Origin: Bacillota bacterium
Lineage (GTDB): Bacteria > Bacillota > Bacilli > Paenibacillales > NBRC-103111
Length of the DNA: 64,000 nt
NCBI GenBank assembly: GCA_023386955.1
Contig: JAEWIS010000058.1
Location: 1 to 64,000 of the forward strand
Direction: 5' to 3'
Shown: piece after piece, positions 6,289 to 15,408 of the stretch
How positions within the stretch are numbered: the stretch's first letter is position 1
Layout: each line of letters starts with the position of its first letter
Notes under the pieces: generated by a model
The model's input: the letters and a program-made list of their open reading frames with translations, nothing else
What the model was told of the DNA's origin: nothing
Database searches by the model: none
Program-made: the position numbers and the translations under genes

Positions 6289-8661
6289 ATGAGCATCCGG
6301 CAGCTTTGGCAAAAACGGAAAAGCATCATCGTCACCTGGCTGGTTTCCTACAGCACAGTATTGTTTATCCCCATTATTGTAAGCCTTATCATTTACCGTC
6401 AGTCCGGGGACACCCTCACCAGTGAAATCCACCGGGCCAACGATTATCTGCTGAAGCAGGTCCGGTATACGGTGGACAACCAGATCGACCTGATGAAACG
6501 CCTGAATATGGAAATCACCTGGAATTCCAAGCTGCAAACCCTGATGTATTCCAGCAGCTATTCCAATGACGCCCAGTATACCGCCTATCTTTTATCTAAG
6601 GAGATGCAGTTGTACCAAACCTCCTATGCGTCGGTGGACGAGTTCTACGTCACCTGGTCCAAGGAGGAGGCAGTGGTCCGCCCCGGGAATATCCGGGATA
6701 TGAAAACCGCCTTTCAGACCATACATGAAGGCGGTGAGCTGACATATGACGGATGGAAGGAGCTCTTGCGGTATACGCCGGGCAACCGTTTTTTTCTGCT
6801 GCCCCGCACCGATTCCTCCAGCTCCCGCAGCGCCGTGGCGTATATGACCCATCTGGCCAAGGATCTCAGCGGGCGTGAGGCGGGCACGGTGGTGGTGATG
6901 GCCGATGCCAGCCGCTTTCAGCAGGCTATTGAGGGCATCTCCGGCTTCAGCGGAGGCCAGGTGTTGGTGCTGGACCAGGACAACCGGGTGCTGCTGTCCA
7001 ACCTGCCGCTGTCCGGGGATCAGGACGCCATTCTGAAGCTGCTGAAGGAGAAGGAGGAGCTGACGGAGCCCACGCGGTTGGGAGATCAGGAGCTGATGTT
7101 CGTCCGTTCGGCCGTATCCGATTTGAAATATGCCTTGATCATACCCGGCAATCTCTATTGGAAAAAAGCGGAGTACGTCCGCCGTTTCACCTATATCAGC
7201 ATCAGCATCAGTGCCATCGGCGGTGTCCTGCTCACCTGGTTTTTCCTGCGGCGGAACTATTCGCCCATCCAGGCTATGGTCCGGTCCCTTACAGAAAAGG
7301 GGACGGCGGGGGGAGAACGGGAGGGCAACGAGCTGCATTTTATCCAGCAGGCCATCTGGCAGACGCGCAGCGAGAAGGAGCAGCTGGCTGTGGAGATGCA
7401 GGCTCATCACCACATCCTGCGGACCAATATGCTGACACGGCTCCTGAAGGGCAAGCCGGATATTCTGGTGCCTTATGAGGAAGCCTTCAAAACCTTCCAG
7501 ATCCGGCTGATCTCGGATGAATTTGCCGTGATGCTGTTTGTGGTGGAGAACGGAGACAGCCTCTCCGCCAAGCTGCCGGGGGTGAACGACATTGAGCGCC
7601 GGCGTCTCATCCAGTTTATTATCACCAATGTGGTGGAGGAGCTGGTGGGCCAGCACGGCCATGCCGGGTATGTATCCGAGGTGGACGATATGATGGTCTG
7701 TCTGGTTAGCCTGGACGTTCAGGACGGGGCGGAATGGAAGGAAGGCCTTCGGCGGATTGCCACGGAGGCCCAGCAGTTCCTGCTGCGTTTCCAGATGGAT
7801 ATCACCGTTGCCGTCAGCGGGGCGCATCCGTCCCTTAGCGGGATTGCCGAGGCATATCAGGAGGCACTGGACGCCATGGAGTACAAGATGGTGCTGGGCA
7901 AGCAGGAGATTATTATGTACGGGGATATCCGGCGGGAGCCCGGCAGCCCTCCCGAAAACGGTTATTCTTACTCCCTGCAGGCCGAGCAGCAGCTCATCCA
8001 TACCATTAAGCTGGGCCAGGCAACCCAAGCTGCCGCCCTTATGAATGAAACCCTGGACCGGAACCTGCAGCGTCCTCATGTATCGGTTACCCTGGCCCGA
8101 TGCCTCATGTTTGATCTGGCCGGGACCATGGTGAAGGCCATCAATGAGATCGGAGACAAGGACGGCGGCATGCCCGCGGATAATCTCGGTTGGATGGAGA
8201 AGCTGATGGCCTGCGACACCGTCTCCGAAATGCGCCGGGAGCTGCTGGTACTTCTGGAGCAGGTCTGCTTGTATGCCGCGGCCAAAAAGGAGGCCCACCA
8301 GTCCCGGGAGCGCCAGGAAATGCTGCGGGAGCTGGTGGACCGGGTGTCCGCCCACATCCGGAGCAGCTATGCCGACCCCAATCTGAATGTGAATGCCATC
8401 GGCGAAAGCTTTGGGCTGAAGGGCAGCTACCTGTCCAAACTCTTCAAGGAGCAGACAGGCGAGGGTCTGCTTGATTTTATCCACAGTGTGCGGATCGGGG
8501 CGGCCAAGGCCATTCTCACCGGAGAGCAGGATGCTGCGGTGGCGGATATCCCCTGCCGGGTGGGCTATCTGGATGCGGCTTCTTTTATCCGTGTGTTCAA
8601 GAAGTACGAAGGCATCACGCCGGGCAAATACAGGGAATTAAACGGGAGAGGTTTGGTATAG
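6289..8661 (+). CDS. Membrane-bound AraC-family regulator with extracellular sensor
   Basis: This 790-residue protein has a membrane segment at about residues 12-34, an extracellular region of about 260 residues, and a second membrane segment at about 299-320. A long cytoplasmic linker follows, then an AraC DNA-binding domain at about 690-788 with both helix-turn-helix units (LNVNAIGESFGLKGSYLSKLF and VADIPCRVGYLDAASFIRVF, ending ITPGKYRE). Such one-component transmembrane AraC proteins are common in Paenibacillus beside Lpl-type importers, where the outer domain is thought to sense imported sugars or their binding protein. It sits between the importer genes and the second lipoprotein gene and probably controls both. 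AGGAG lies seven bases before the ATG. Confidence 0.9.
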   Translation: MSIRQLWQKRKSIIVTWLVSYSTVLFIPIIVSLIIYRQSGDTLTSEIHRANDYLLKQVRYTVDNQIDLMKRLNMEITWNSKLQTLMYSSSYSNDAQYTAYLLSKEMQLYQTSYASVDEFYVTWSKEEAVVRPGNIRDMKTAFQTIHEGGELTYDGWKELLRYTPGNRFFLLPRTDSSSSRSAVAYMTHLAKDLSGREAGTVVVMADASRFQQAIEGISGFSGGQVLVLDQDNRVLLSNLPLSGDQDAILKLLKEKEELTEPTRLGDQELMFVRSAVSDLKYALIIPGNLYWKKAEYVRRFTYISISISAIGGVLLTWFFLRRNYSPIQAMVRSLTEKGTAGGEREGNELHFIQQAIWQTRSEKEQLAVEMQAHHHILRTNMLTRLLKGKPDILVPYEEAFKTFQIRLISDEFAVMLFVVENGDSLSAKLPGVNDIERRRLIQFIITNVVEELVGQHGHAGYVSEVDDMMVCLVSLDVQDGAEWKEGLRRIATEAQQFLLRFQMDITVAVSGAHPSLSGIAEAYQEALDAMEYKMVLGKQEIIMYGDIRREPGSPPENGYSYSLQAEQQLIHTIKLGQATQAAALMNETLDRNLQRPHVSVTLARCLMFDLAGTMVKAINEIGDKDGGMPADNLGWMEKLMACDTVSEMRRELLVLLEQVCLYAAAKKEAHQSRERQEMLRELVDRVSAHIRSSYADPNLNVNAIGESFGLKGSYLSKLFKEQTGEGLLDFIHSVRIGAAKAILTGEQDAAVADIPCRVGYLDAASFIRVFKKYEGITPGKYRELNGRGLV

Positions 8662-8695
8662 CGTCATAGATGCGGACAACAGGGAGGGCAAACGT

Positions 8696-10315
8696 ATGAA
8701 GCATCGGATGGGAAGCGGCATTCTTATTCTGTTATTAGCTGTGTTGGTTCTGAGCGGCTGCTTCGCAGGGGAACGGGGGCAGCGTCAGGACTTTTCCCCG
8801 GCTGTGGAACCGGAAGAGGAAGCAGGCGGTGCCCAGCTGCCCGGGAGGGAGCTGACCTATTGGGCTGAGCTGAACGGCAATGCGGGCAGCGTCAGGCCGA
8901 CGTTTACGGAGGTGCCGTTTTTTCAGGAATGGCAAAAGCGGACCGGCGTCCGTCTGAAGTTCATCCAGCCTCCGGCAAACCGGGCCAAGGAGGCCTTGAA
9001 CGTGCTTTTGGCCTCCGGGGAGGTGCCGGATATGATCGAATATGAATGGGAGCGTTTCCCTGGCGGTCCGCAGAAGGCCATCAACGACGGCTTTATCCGC
9101 AAGCTCAACGACGTCATTGACCGGTATGCCCCCAACCTCAAACGTTATCTGCAGGAGCATCCCGAGGTGGATAAACAGGTGAAAACCGCAGAGGGCAGCT
9201 ATTATCTGTTTCCGTTTATCCGGGACAGCGACAGACTCCGGACCTTCCAGGGGCCGATTATCCGCAAGGATTGGCTGGATGACCTGGGACTTGATCTACC
9301 GGAGACCATAGAGGAGTGGTATACGGTTCTTAAGGCCTTCAAGGAGAAGAAAGGAGCGGAGGCCCCCTTAAGCTTCCTTGGGGTGCCCAATGCGCTGCAG
9401 GCCATGGAAAACGGTGCATTTTCCGGGGCGTTCGGTGTTATAAAGGGCTTTTACCTGTTGGACGGCAGGGTGAAGTACGGACCTCTGGAGCCGGGGTATA
9501 AAGCATTTATCGCTACGTTCCGGCAGTGGTACAAGGAAGGGCTCATTGACCGGAACATTGCCGCGGTGGATACCCGGTCCCTGGACGCCAGCATTCTGTC
9601 GGGACGCAGCGGCGCCACCATCTGGAATGCCGGGGCGGGTATCGGCACCTGGCAGCCCTTGCTGACAGCAGCTGATCCGGAGGCGCGGCTGGCGGGAGCT
9701 CCTTATCCGGTGCTGCGGAAAGGGGAGCGCCCCTTCTACGGCCAACGGAGCCACTATGTCAGCTCAGGTGGCGTAGCCATTTCCGCCAAAAGCGACCAGG
9801 TGGTGAAGGCCGTCCGGATGCTGGACTACGGCTACAGCCCCGAAGGCCATATGTTCTTCAATTTTGGCATGGAGGGGGTCAGCTATACCATGAAGGGGGA
9901 GTATCCCCAATATACGGACCTGATTCTCCGGAATCCGGATAAGCTGGCGCCCTCCCAGGCTTTAGCCATGTATTCCCGGGCCAGCTACTTCGGGCCTTTT
10001 GTCCAGGATGAGCGTTATGCGGAGCAGTATTACAGCCTGCCCCAGCAGCGGGAGGCGGTGAAGCTGTGGGCGGACACGGATGCAGATGCGCATCTGCTTC
10101 CGCCAACTCCCAAAACCGAGCGGGAGAATGCGGAGCTGTCCGTGATTATGCAGGATGTGAGCCTTCTGGTGGACGAAATGTCCCTGAAGCTGATCTTGGG
10201 CATTGAGCCGATGGAGGCCTATGACAGCTATCTGGACAAAATCCGTTCCCTGCGGATTGACAGGGCGTTGGAAATCCAGGAGACGGCGCTTGCGCGGTAC
10301 AATTCGCCGCAGTGA
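8696..10315 (+). CDS. Second LplA-type substrate-binding lipoprotein, paralogue of 2587-4227
   Basis: A 539-residue lipoprotein with lipobox LSGC and cysteine at position 22. Long blocks match the protein encoded at 2587-4227 (VPFFQEWQK, GPIIRKDWLD, AFKEKKGA, PLSF, YGYSPEG, FNFGMEGVSY). By eye more than half the positions are identical, so this is a local duplication. It starts 34 bp after the AraC regulator, with GGGAGGG upstream, and is probably co-transcribed with it. It has no permease genes of its own and may deliver a related substrate to the 4249-6099 permeases, or act as ligand sensor for the membrane-bound AraC protein. Which role applies is inference. Confidence 0.88.
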   Translation: MKHRMGSGILILLLAVLVLSGCFAGERGQRQDFSPAVEPEEEAGGAQLPGRELTYWAELNGNAGSVRPTFTEVPFFQEWQKRTGVRLKFIQPPANRAKEALNVLLASGEVPDMIEYEWERFPGGPQKAINDGFIRKLNDVIDRYAPNLKRYLQEHPEVDKQVKTAEGSYYLFPFIRDSDRLRTFQGPIIRKDWLDDLGLDLPETIEEWYTVLKAFKEKKGAEAPLSFLGVPNALQAMENGAFSGAFGVIKGFYLLDGRVKYGPLEPGYKAFIATFRQWYKEGLIDRNIAAVDTRSLDASILSGRSGATIWNAGAGIGTWQPLLTAADPEARLAGAPYPVLRKGERPFYGQRSHYVSSGGVAISAKSDQVVKAVRMLDYGYSPEGHMFFNFGMEGVSYTMKGEYPQYTDLILRNPDKLAPSQALAMYSRASYFGPFVQDERYAEQYYSLPQQREAVKLWADTDADAHLLPPTPKTERENAELSVIMQDVSLLVDEMSLKLILGIEPMEAYDSYLDKIRSLRIDRALEIQETALARYNSPQ

Positions 10316-10434
10316 AGCAATCTTCATTTTGGCCCGTTTGCGGCAAACCTAGGGAGGCTCCCGGCAGTGGAGTCTCTTATTTATTCTACTGCATCCGGCA
10401 GCGGCTTAATACCCAATTTAATCCACCCTTATCC

Positions 10435-10609
10435 TGCAAAAGTGCAGCTATTCTACCGGAATCACTCCTCTCCCAGCACCCTAAATGCAAAAGTGCATCT
10501 ATTCGCCGCCTAGGAGTACATCTTGCTCCCATCTTATGAAAATAACTGTATTTTTGCAGGATAGACCGTAAAAGCGAAGGTTTGATTCCTAAATACATGC
10601 ACTTTTGCA
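10435..10609. repeat. Four-palindrome repeat module, family A, copy 2
   Basis: TGCAAAAGTGCA occurs at 10435-10446 and 10486-10497; inverted copies lie at 10547-10558 (degenerate, TGTATTTTTGCA) and 10598-10609. The steps are 51, 61 and 51 bp, exactly as at 91-265, although the spacer sequences differ. The module fills most of the first half of the 707-bp gap between the lipoprotein gene (ends 10315) and the GH105 gene. Nothing coding was found in that gap. An odd-length palindrome GTTTGCGGCAAAC lies at 10336-10348. Confidence 0.8.
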
Positions 10610-10845
10610 TTGAGGAAGAGGCTGGGAGTGACGTTTCCACGTGCATGGCCCTCTCCAGTTCTCCAACTGGATTCAAACGAACCACCACCGACGATTTTTC
10701 TCATATCCTTAGGTGCGGAAAAGGCTTTGTTCACAAAATTTTTAAAGTTTTATGCCGTTTCCTCTGGAAAAACGGATTTTTGAATACATCCGATTTTTTT
10801 TGTTCACACCTTAAGATAATTCCATAACAAAATAAAATAAAAGTC

Positions 10846-10963
10846 TAGACATTGGCCGGGGGACAGGCTAATAATAGAGGTAACAGGTGTTTTGCCTTGC
10901 TCGTAAATATCTGATTTTCTTCCGTATGCCTATTCGGGGAATGCGAAATGAAAACGGAGCCAA
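10846..10963 (+). promoter_or_regulatory. Candidate promoter and cre-like site for the GH105 gene
   Basis: TAGACA (10846-10851) and TAATAA (10869-10874) are separated by 17 bp. Downstream, at 10948-10963, ATGAAAACGGAGCCAA matches the CcpA-binding consensus at 14 of 16 positions. A cre site downstream of the start would suit roadblock repression by glucose. Both calls rest on consensus similarity only. Confidence 0.4.
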
Positions 10964-11022
10964 CGATAAAGGTAAGCATAAGGCAACCCCTTCACTAACA
11001 ATGACACAAGGAGATGGAAAAC

Positions 11023-12060
11023 ATGCGCAAGTTTGTATGTGATGATGCGGAAGTAAAGGAGCTTATTGACCGTGTAGTCCGGAGAACCATGAATATTGAC
11101 TTTACCTGGAACTGGTCTTGCGGCGTTGCCTTTTACGGCATCTCCAAAGCTTGGGAAGTAACAGGCAACCAGGAATATATCGATTTTCTCGTAAAATGGG
11201 TGGATGAATACCTGGAGCTGGGCATCCCGACGCTGATGGTAAACTCCTGCGCCATGGGCCATACCATGATTACCCTGCACGAAGCGACAGGCGACCAGAA
11301 GTATCTGGACCTGGCGTTGATGAAGGCCGAATACCTCCGCAAAGAAGCCATCCGCTTCGGCGAAGGTGTGTTCCAACATACCGTTTCCTCCGATAACGAT
11401 TTCCCTGAGCAGGCCTGGGCCGACACCCTGTTTATGGCCGCCTACTTCCTGCTGCGTCTGGGCTTCAAGCTGGACAAGAAGGAATACATTGACGATGCGC
11501 TGAACCAGTTCTACTGGCATGAGGAATATCTCCAGAACCCCAAGACCAACCTGTTCTACCATGCGTGGGACAATGTGAGAGGCGACCACCTGTCCGGCAT
11601 TTATTGGGGTCGTGCCAATGCTTGGGCGGCCTACACCATGGCCCAGGCTTACAAGATGCTGAACCCGTTTATGCCTATGTGGATGCAAATCGGCGGCGCG
11701 TTGGGTGATCAGCTGAGCGCTTTGGTACGCCTGCAAACCAAGGACGGCCTGTGGCGCACGGTATTGAACGATGAAACCTCCTATGAGGAAACCTCCGCCT
11801 CCGCCGGTATTGCCGCGGCACTGGTGAGCTACGCCCACCCGCTGCACCAAAACTATATTGCCAGCGCCTATAAGGGCATCCTGGCTAACATCGACGAAGA
11901 CGGCACCGTGCGCAATGTATCTGCCGGCACCGCCGTGATGCACTCTGCGGATGACTATAAAGTGATCTCCAAGAAACGTGTACAAGGCTGGGGCCAAGGC
12001 CTGACTCTGGCATTCCTGGTGGCGCTTCTGCAAAACAAGGAGATCGTCAGCAAGATCTAA
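11023..12060 (+). CDS. GH105 unsaturated rhamnogalacturonyl/glucuronyl hydrolase
   Basis: The 345-residue product matches the YteR/YesR family, alpha6/alpha6 barrels that remove the 4,5-unsaturated uronic acid left at oligosaccharide ends by pectate or rhamnogalacturonan lyases. The family motif WADTLFMA is present, with the likely catalytic aspartate at residue 134, as are NWSCGV, HAWD and GRANAWA. There is no signal peptide, so it acts in the cytoplasm after import. I place the start at ATG 11023, nine bases after AAGGAG; an ATG at 11014 abuts that site. It fits with the importer upstream and the mannonate enzymes downstream. Confidence 0.92.
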   Translation: MRKFVCDDAEVKELIDRVVRRTMNIDFTWNWSCGVAFYGISKAWEVTGNQEYIDFLVKWVDEYLELGIPTLMVNSCAMGHTMITLHEATGDQKYLDLALMKAEYLRKEAIRFGEGVFQHTVSSDNDFPEQAWADTLFMAAYFLLRLGFKLDKKEYIDDALNQFYWHEEYLQNPKTNLFYHAWDNVRGDHLSGIYWGRANAWAAYTMAQAYKMLNPFMPMWMQIGGALGDQLSALVRLQTKDGLWRTVLNDETSYEETSASAGIAAALVSYAHPLHQNYIASAYKGILANIDEDGTVRNVSAGTAVMHSADDYKVISKKRVQGWGQGLTLAFLVALLQNKEIVSKI

Positions 12061-12093
12061 TCCGGACGTATGAGCTTTTACCAAACCTACATG

Positions 12094-12124
12094 AAGAAGC
12101 GGGACTTGCTCCTGCTTCTTTTTT
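12094..12124 (+). terminator. Intrinsic terminator after the GH105 gene
   Basis: AGAAGCGGGA (12095-12104) pairs with TCCTGCTTCT (12110-12119), and the run continues as TTTTT. Confidence 0.75.
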
Positions 12125-12241
12125 ACTTTCCAAAGGAGGGGAACGGGAATAGGATAGAGTAGTTGATCCGGGGCACGCTGTACAGGTTGACAATTATTTC
12201 AGGGGGCTTTTTGACGATTTGTCTAATGTAATGGATGGAAT

Positions 12242-12271
12242 TTGCACGTATCATGTTAGATAGTATTACAT
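12242..12271 (+). promoter_or_regulatory. Candidate ald promoter
   Basis: TTGCAC (12242-12247) is followed after 16 bp by TATTAC (12264-12269). The overlapping 12253-12271 stretch has imperfect dyad symmetry (ATGT...ACAT), which could be an activator site. Evidence is weak. Confidence 0.3.
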
Positions 12272-12312
12272 GAAGTGAACATCAATCATCCTAAACAGAA
12301 AGCGTGATAACC

Positions 12313-13431
12313 ATGAGAATCGGCGTGCCAATGGAAATCAAAAATAATGAAAACCGGGTGGCGATGACCCCGGCTTCCGTCAAGGACTATTGCAGCTTCG
12401 GCCATGAGGTGAAGGTCCAGAGCGGTGCAGGGCTAGGCAGCGGCTTCTCCGATGAGGAGTATGCCAAGGCCGGAGCTGTAATTGCCGCCAGTGCGGCGGA
12501 AGCCTGGGATGCGGATCTGGTGGTGAAGGTGAAGGAGCCGCTGCCGGAGGAATATACTTACTTCTATGAAGGACTGCAACTGTATACCTATCTTCATCTG
12601 GCACCGGCTCCTGAGCTGACACAGGCTCTGCTGGAAAAAGGAGTAACCGGCATTGCGTATGAAACCATCCAACCGGCGAACGGCACCCTGCCGCTGTTGA
12701 CTCCCATGAGCGAGGTTGCCGGCCGGATGGCCATTCAGCTAGGGGCCCGTTTCCTGGAAAAGGCCAGCGGCGGCAAAGGAGTGCTGCTGGGCGGTGTGCC
12801 CGGTGTAGCTCCAGCCCGTGTGGTTATTATCGGCGGCGGCATCGTCGGCACCAATGCGGCGCGTATGGCCGTCGGAATGGGGGCAGATGTAACCTTGCTT
12901 GACATCAGCGCTGACCGCTTGCGCCAACTGGACGACCAGTTCCAAGGCAGGCTCAAAACCGTCATGTCCAACAGCTACTCCATTATGGAAGCGGTGCGTC
13001 ACGCCGATCTGGTGGTCGGCGCCGTACTGATCCCCGGTGCCCGTGCCCCGCGGCTTGTGACGGAGGAGATGGTCAAGAATATGCAGCCCGGCTCCGTCAT
13101 TGTGGATGTAGCCATTGACCAAGGCGGATCGGTGGAGACCATTGACCGGATCACAACCCATGACCAGCCCACGTATGAGAAATATGGTGTTATCCATTAT
13201 GCGGTAGCTAACATGCCGGGTTCTGTAGCCCGCACCTCCACCATTGCATTGACCAATGTGACCACTCCCTACGGGCTGCAGATTGCCAATAAAGGCTGGA
13301 AGCGTGCCGCCCAAGAAAATGCGGCTATTGCCAAGGGTGTTAACACCTTCGGCGGCAAAATCATCTATCCGGCCGTAGCCGAGGCCCAAGGGCTGGCCTA
13401 CACCGCAATCGGCGATTTGCTGGCTGACTAA
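12313..13431 (+). CDS. ald: Alanine dehydrogenase
   Basis: A 372-residue NAD-dependent L-alanine dehydrogenase that interconverts alanine and pyruvate plus ammonia. The start [20 protein letters not shown] is diagnostic. A Rossmann motif ([20 protein letters not shown]) is near residue 170, and the conserved [16 protein letters not shown] follows. An in-frame GTG at 12304 exists but ATG 12313 matches the family; the ribosome site is weak. A strong terminator follows. The convergent neighbour is a PucR-family regulator; in Bacillus subtilis the ald activator AdeR belongs to that family and is also a neighbour, so a regulatory link is likely. Confidence 0.95.
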   Translation: MRIGVPMEIKNNENRVAMTPASVKDYCSFGHEVKVQSGAGLGSGFSDEEYAKAGAVIAASAAEAWDADLVVKVKEPLPEEYTYFYEGLQLYTYLHLAPAPELTQALLEKGVTGIAYETIQPANGTLPLLTPMSEVAGRMAIQLGARFLEKASGGKGVLLGGVPGVAPARVVIIGGGIVGTNAARMAVGMGADVTLLDISADRLRQLDDQFQGRLKTVMSNSYSIMEAVRHADLVVGAVLIPGARAPRLVTEEMVKNMQPGSVIVDVAIDQGGSVETIDRITTHDQPTYEKYGVIHYAVANMPGSVARTSTIALTNVTTPYGLQIANKGWKRAAQENAAIAKGVNTFGGKIIYPAVAEAQGLAYTAIGDLLAD

Positions 13432-13437
13432 AAAACC

Positions 13438-13477
13438 AATCCCTTCCGGTCCTGTCGTTAGCCGGAAGGGATTTTTT
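13438..13477. terminator. Strong intrinsic terminator between ald and the PucR gene
   Basis: The perfect 12-bp stem AATCCCTTCCGG/CCGGAAGGGATT (13438-13449, 13462-13473) is followed by TTTTTT. Flanking A residues on the other side may let it serve the convergent gene as well. Confidence 0.85.
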
Positions 13478-13482
13478 CCGCT

Positions 13483-15168
13483 TCAGAGCATTGCGTCACT
13501 TTTGGGGGACGGTTTTTGTGCGGGCGCTTCGGGATGGAGCAATTGATGGGCGCGCAGGGCTACGGAGATAGCCAGCCGGGTTTCCGGCGCCATAAAATCC
13601 TCGCCCAGCAGCTCCTTGAGCTTTTCCAGGCGGTAATAGAGGGATTGGCGGACAATGAACAGCTTCTGGGCGGCAAGCTGCTTGGAGCCGTCATGGTCCA
13701 GGTACACCCGGAGCGTGGTCAGAAGATCGGAGCCTTTGGCCCCGTCATAATCCAGAACAGCTCCCAGGTAGCTGCGGACAAATTGGTGCAGCGTGCCGGC
13801 ATCGTTTAGCGCGAGCAGCTGGAATACGCCCAAGTCCTCGTAGAACAGGGCCGGCCTGCGGAAGCAGGAGTGGAGGGCAAGCGCCTGTACGGCTTCCCGG
13901 TGGCTGACATGGACCTGATCTAAGGAGCTGCAGTCTTTGCCAACGCCTACCGCCAGGCTCAGATCCTGCAGCTTATCGTCCGCTCGTTGACTTAGCAAGG
14001 AGTCCAGAGCAGATTGAAAACGCGCCTTGGTCCGGCCTGTGCCGTTTTTGTCCACGGCGATGGCAGCCAGACGGTTGTTCTTCATGGTCAAGAAGAGGCG
14101 GAAGCCGTGTTTTTCGAAGATGGAGTGTAGCAGGAGGGACAGGTGGTAGCGGATGGTTTCCGCGCCGGTTTCCTGCAGATACAGAGTTTCGTCATTCAGA
14201 TTCTCGATTTCAAGCAGGCATACCCGGATATGCAGCTCGGCATGGCGGTTTAAGCCAGGGCCTAACAAGGCCTTCACCTGCTTTTCATCCGCCAGCCTGT
14301 TGTTCAACAGCTCATCCACCCACAGATTTTCCGAAAATAGCTTGCGCTCCTCCATATACCGGGTACGGAGCAGCTCCTGGGCAATGGATAAGGCGGCGGA
14401 GTCCAGCAATACATAATCGAATTCCACCGGCTCCCGGTGGCACACCAAGGCTAAATACGCCCATTTTTGATTAAGCACACCGATGGTTTGAAGCACAATC
14501 TGGCTTCCGGAAACAAAGTGCGGCTGGGGGATAGCTTCTGTCCCTATGGAAGGGGCTGCCGCCTGCTCCTTGAAGCAGGCGTCTGTTGAAAGAAGCAGCT
14601 GTGCTTGTTGATCTGCGGTAAGGGGAGGGTAACAGACAGGAGTGCCGTTCAGCGGACGGTAGACCAGTTGGGTGCCAGTGCTTTTATGCAGCAGCTTCAG
14701 CACATTCAGGGTGCCATTGGCTGTAAGTGTCAACCGGTGGAATTCCCGGGAGATGCCCTCCAGCTCCCGCAGGGTGCGGTGGTGGCGGTTAATGATGAGG
14801 GAATGGAGGTCCTGGGTAATATCCACAAACCGGATGGAAGGGGGAAGCAGAATCAGCGGAAAACCGGAGCGTTCGGCCAATTCCCGCAGCTCCTCCGGCA
14901 CCGTGTGAAAATAAGGGCCGATCTCGATGCACAGGCAGGCGGCGTTCTGCTGGATCAGCTTTTCCATGTAGCGGACGGAATGGGCGGTGTCCAGATTAAA
15001 GCCCACTCCCGTAGCCAGGATCATTTCGCCGCCGTAGATGAGATTTTCCATTGTGGAAATCTCCAAGATATGCACCCACCGGATCTGACGGTCCAGCCCT
15101 TTGGTCCCGGCCATCAGTTGGGCTCCGGCGAAGGGGGAACGCTTCAGCGCCTCCCGAACGGTGAGCAA
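13483..15168 (-). CDS. PucR-family transcriptional regulator, candidate AdeR-like activator of ald
   Basis: This 561-residue protein starts LTVREAL, the usual beginning of the PucR N-terminal sensor domain (about residues 1-125). A middle region of the GGDEF-like CdaR/PucR type follows, and the C-terminal helix-turn-helix is at about 485-525 (LRVYLDHDGSKQLAAQKLFIVRQSLYYRLEKL). The only suitable start is a TTG at 15168; the nearest G-rich stretch (AAGGGGGG) is about 20 bases upstream, so translation may be weak or the start unusual. It is convergent with ald, with 51 bp between the stops. Regulation of ald is inferred from the family and position. Confidence 0.85.
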   Translation of the reverse strand: MLTVREALKRSPFAGAQLMAGTKGLDRQIRWVHILEISTMENLIYGGEMILATGVGFNLDTAHSVRYMEKLIQQNAACLCIEIGPYFHTVPEELRELAERSGFPLILLPPSIRFVDITQDLHSLIINRHHRTLRELEGISREFHRLTLTANGTLNVLKLLHKSTGTQLVYRPLNGTPVCYPPLTADQQAQLLLSTDACFKEQAAAPSIGTEAIPQPHFVSGSQIVLQTIGVLNQKWAYLALVCHREPVEFDYVLLDSAALSIAQELLRTRYMEERKLFSENLWVDELLNNRLADEKQVKALLGPGLNRHAELHIRVCLLEIENLNDETLYLQETGAETIRYHLSLLLHSIFEKHGFRLFLTMKNNRLAAIAVDKNGTGRTKARFQSALDSLLSQRADDKLQDLSLAVGVGKDCSSLDQVHVSHREAVQALALHSCFRRPALFYEDLGVFQLLALNDAGTLHQFVRSYLGAVLDYDGAKGSDLLTTLRVYLDHDGSKQLAAQKLFIVRQSLYYRLEKLKELLGEDFMAPETRLAISVALRAHQLLHPEAPAQKPSPKSDAML

Positions 15169-15307
15169 AAATTCGGCACCCAGACAAATCCCCCCTTCCG
15201 GTCATTTGACAATGATGTTAGTAAATATAACATACCATGCCGCGGGAAGAGGAGGAACGGGGAAAAGGCACGAAAGTTTTGCGATTTTATGAAATTGTGG
15301 TTTCCGA

Positions 15308-15336
15308 TTGACATGTTCAAATATCAGGTTTACCAT
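15308..15336 (+). promoter_or_regulatory. Promoter for the polysaccharide deacetylase gene
   Basis: TTGACA (15308-15313) is followed after 17 bp by TACCAT (15331-15336), about 70 bp before the ATG at 15409. Confidence 0.5.
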
Positions 15337-15408
15337 CAGTAGGGAAAAGTTTACAACGGCATACACAAACACGGGGCAGCTGCCCCCAAACCTGAGGAGA
15401 GAAGCGAA

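Noticed and set aside
6592..8484. 630-codon open frame on the minus strand
   Set aside because: It is a shadow of the membrane AraC regulator gene, with no ribosome site or known motif.
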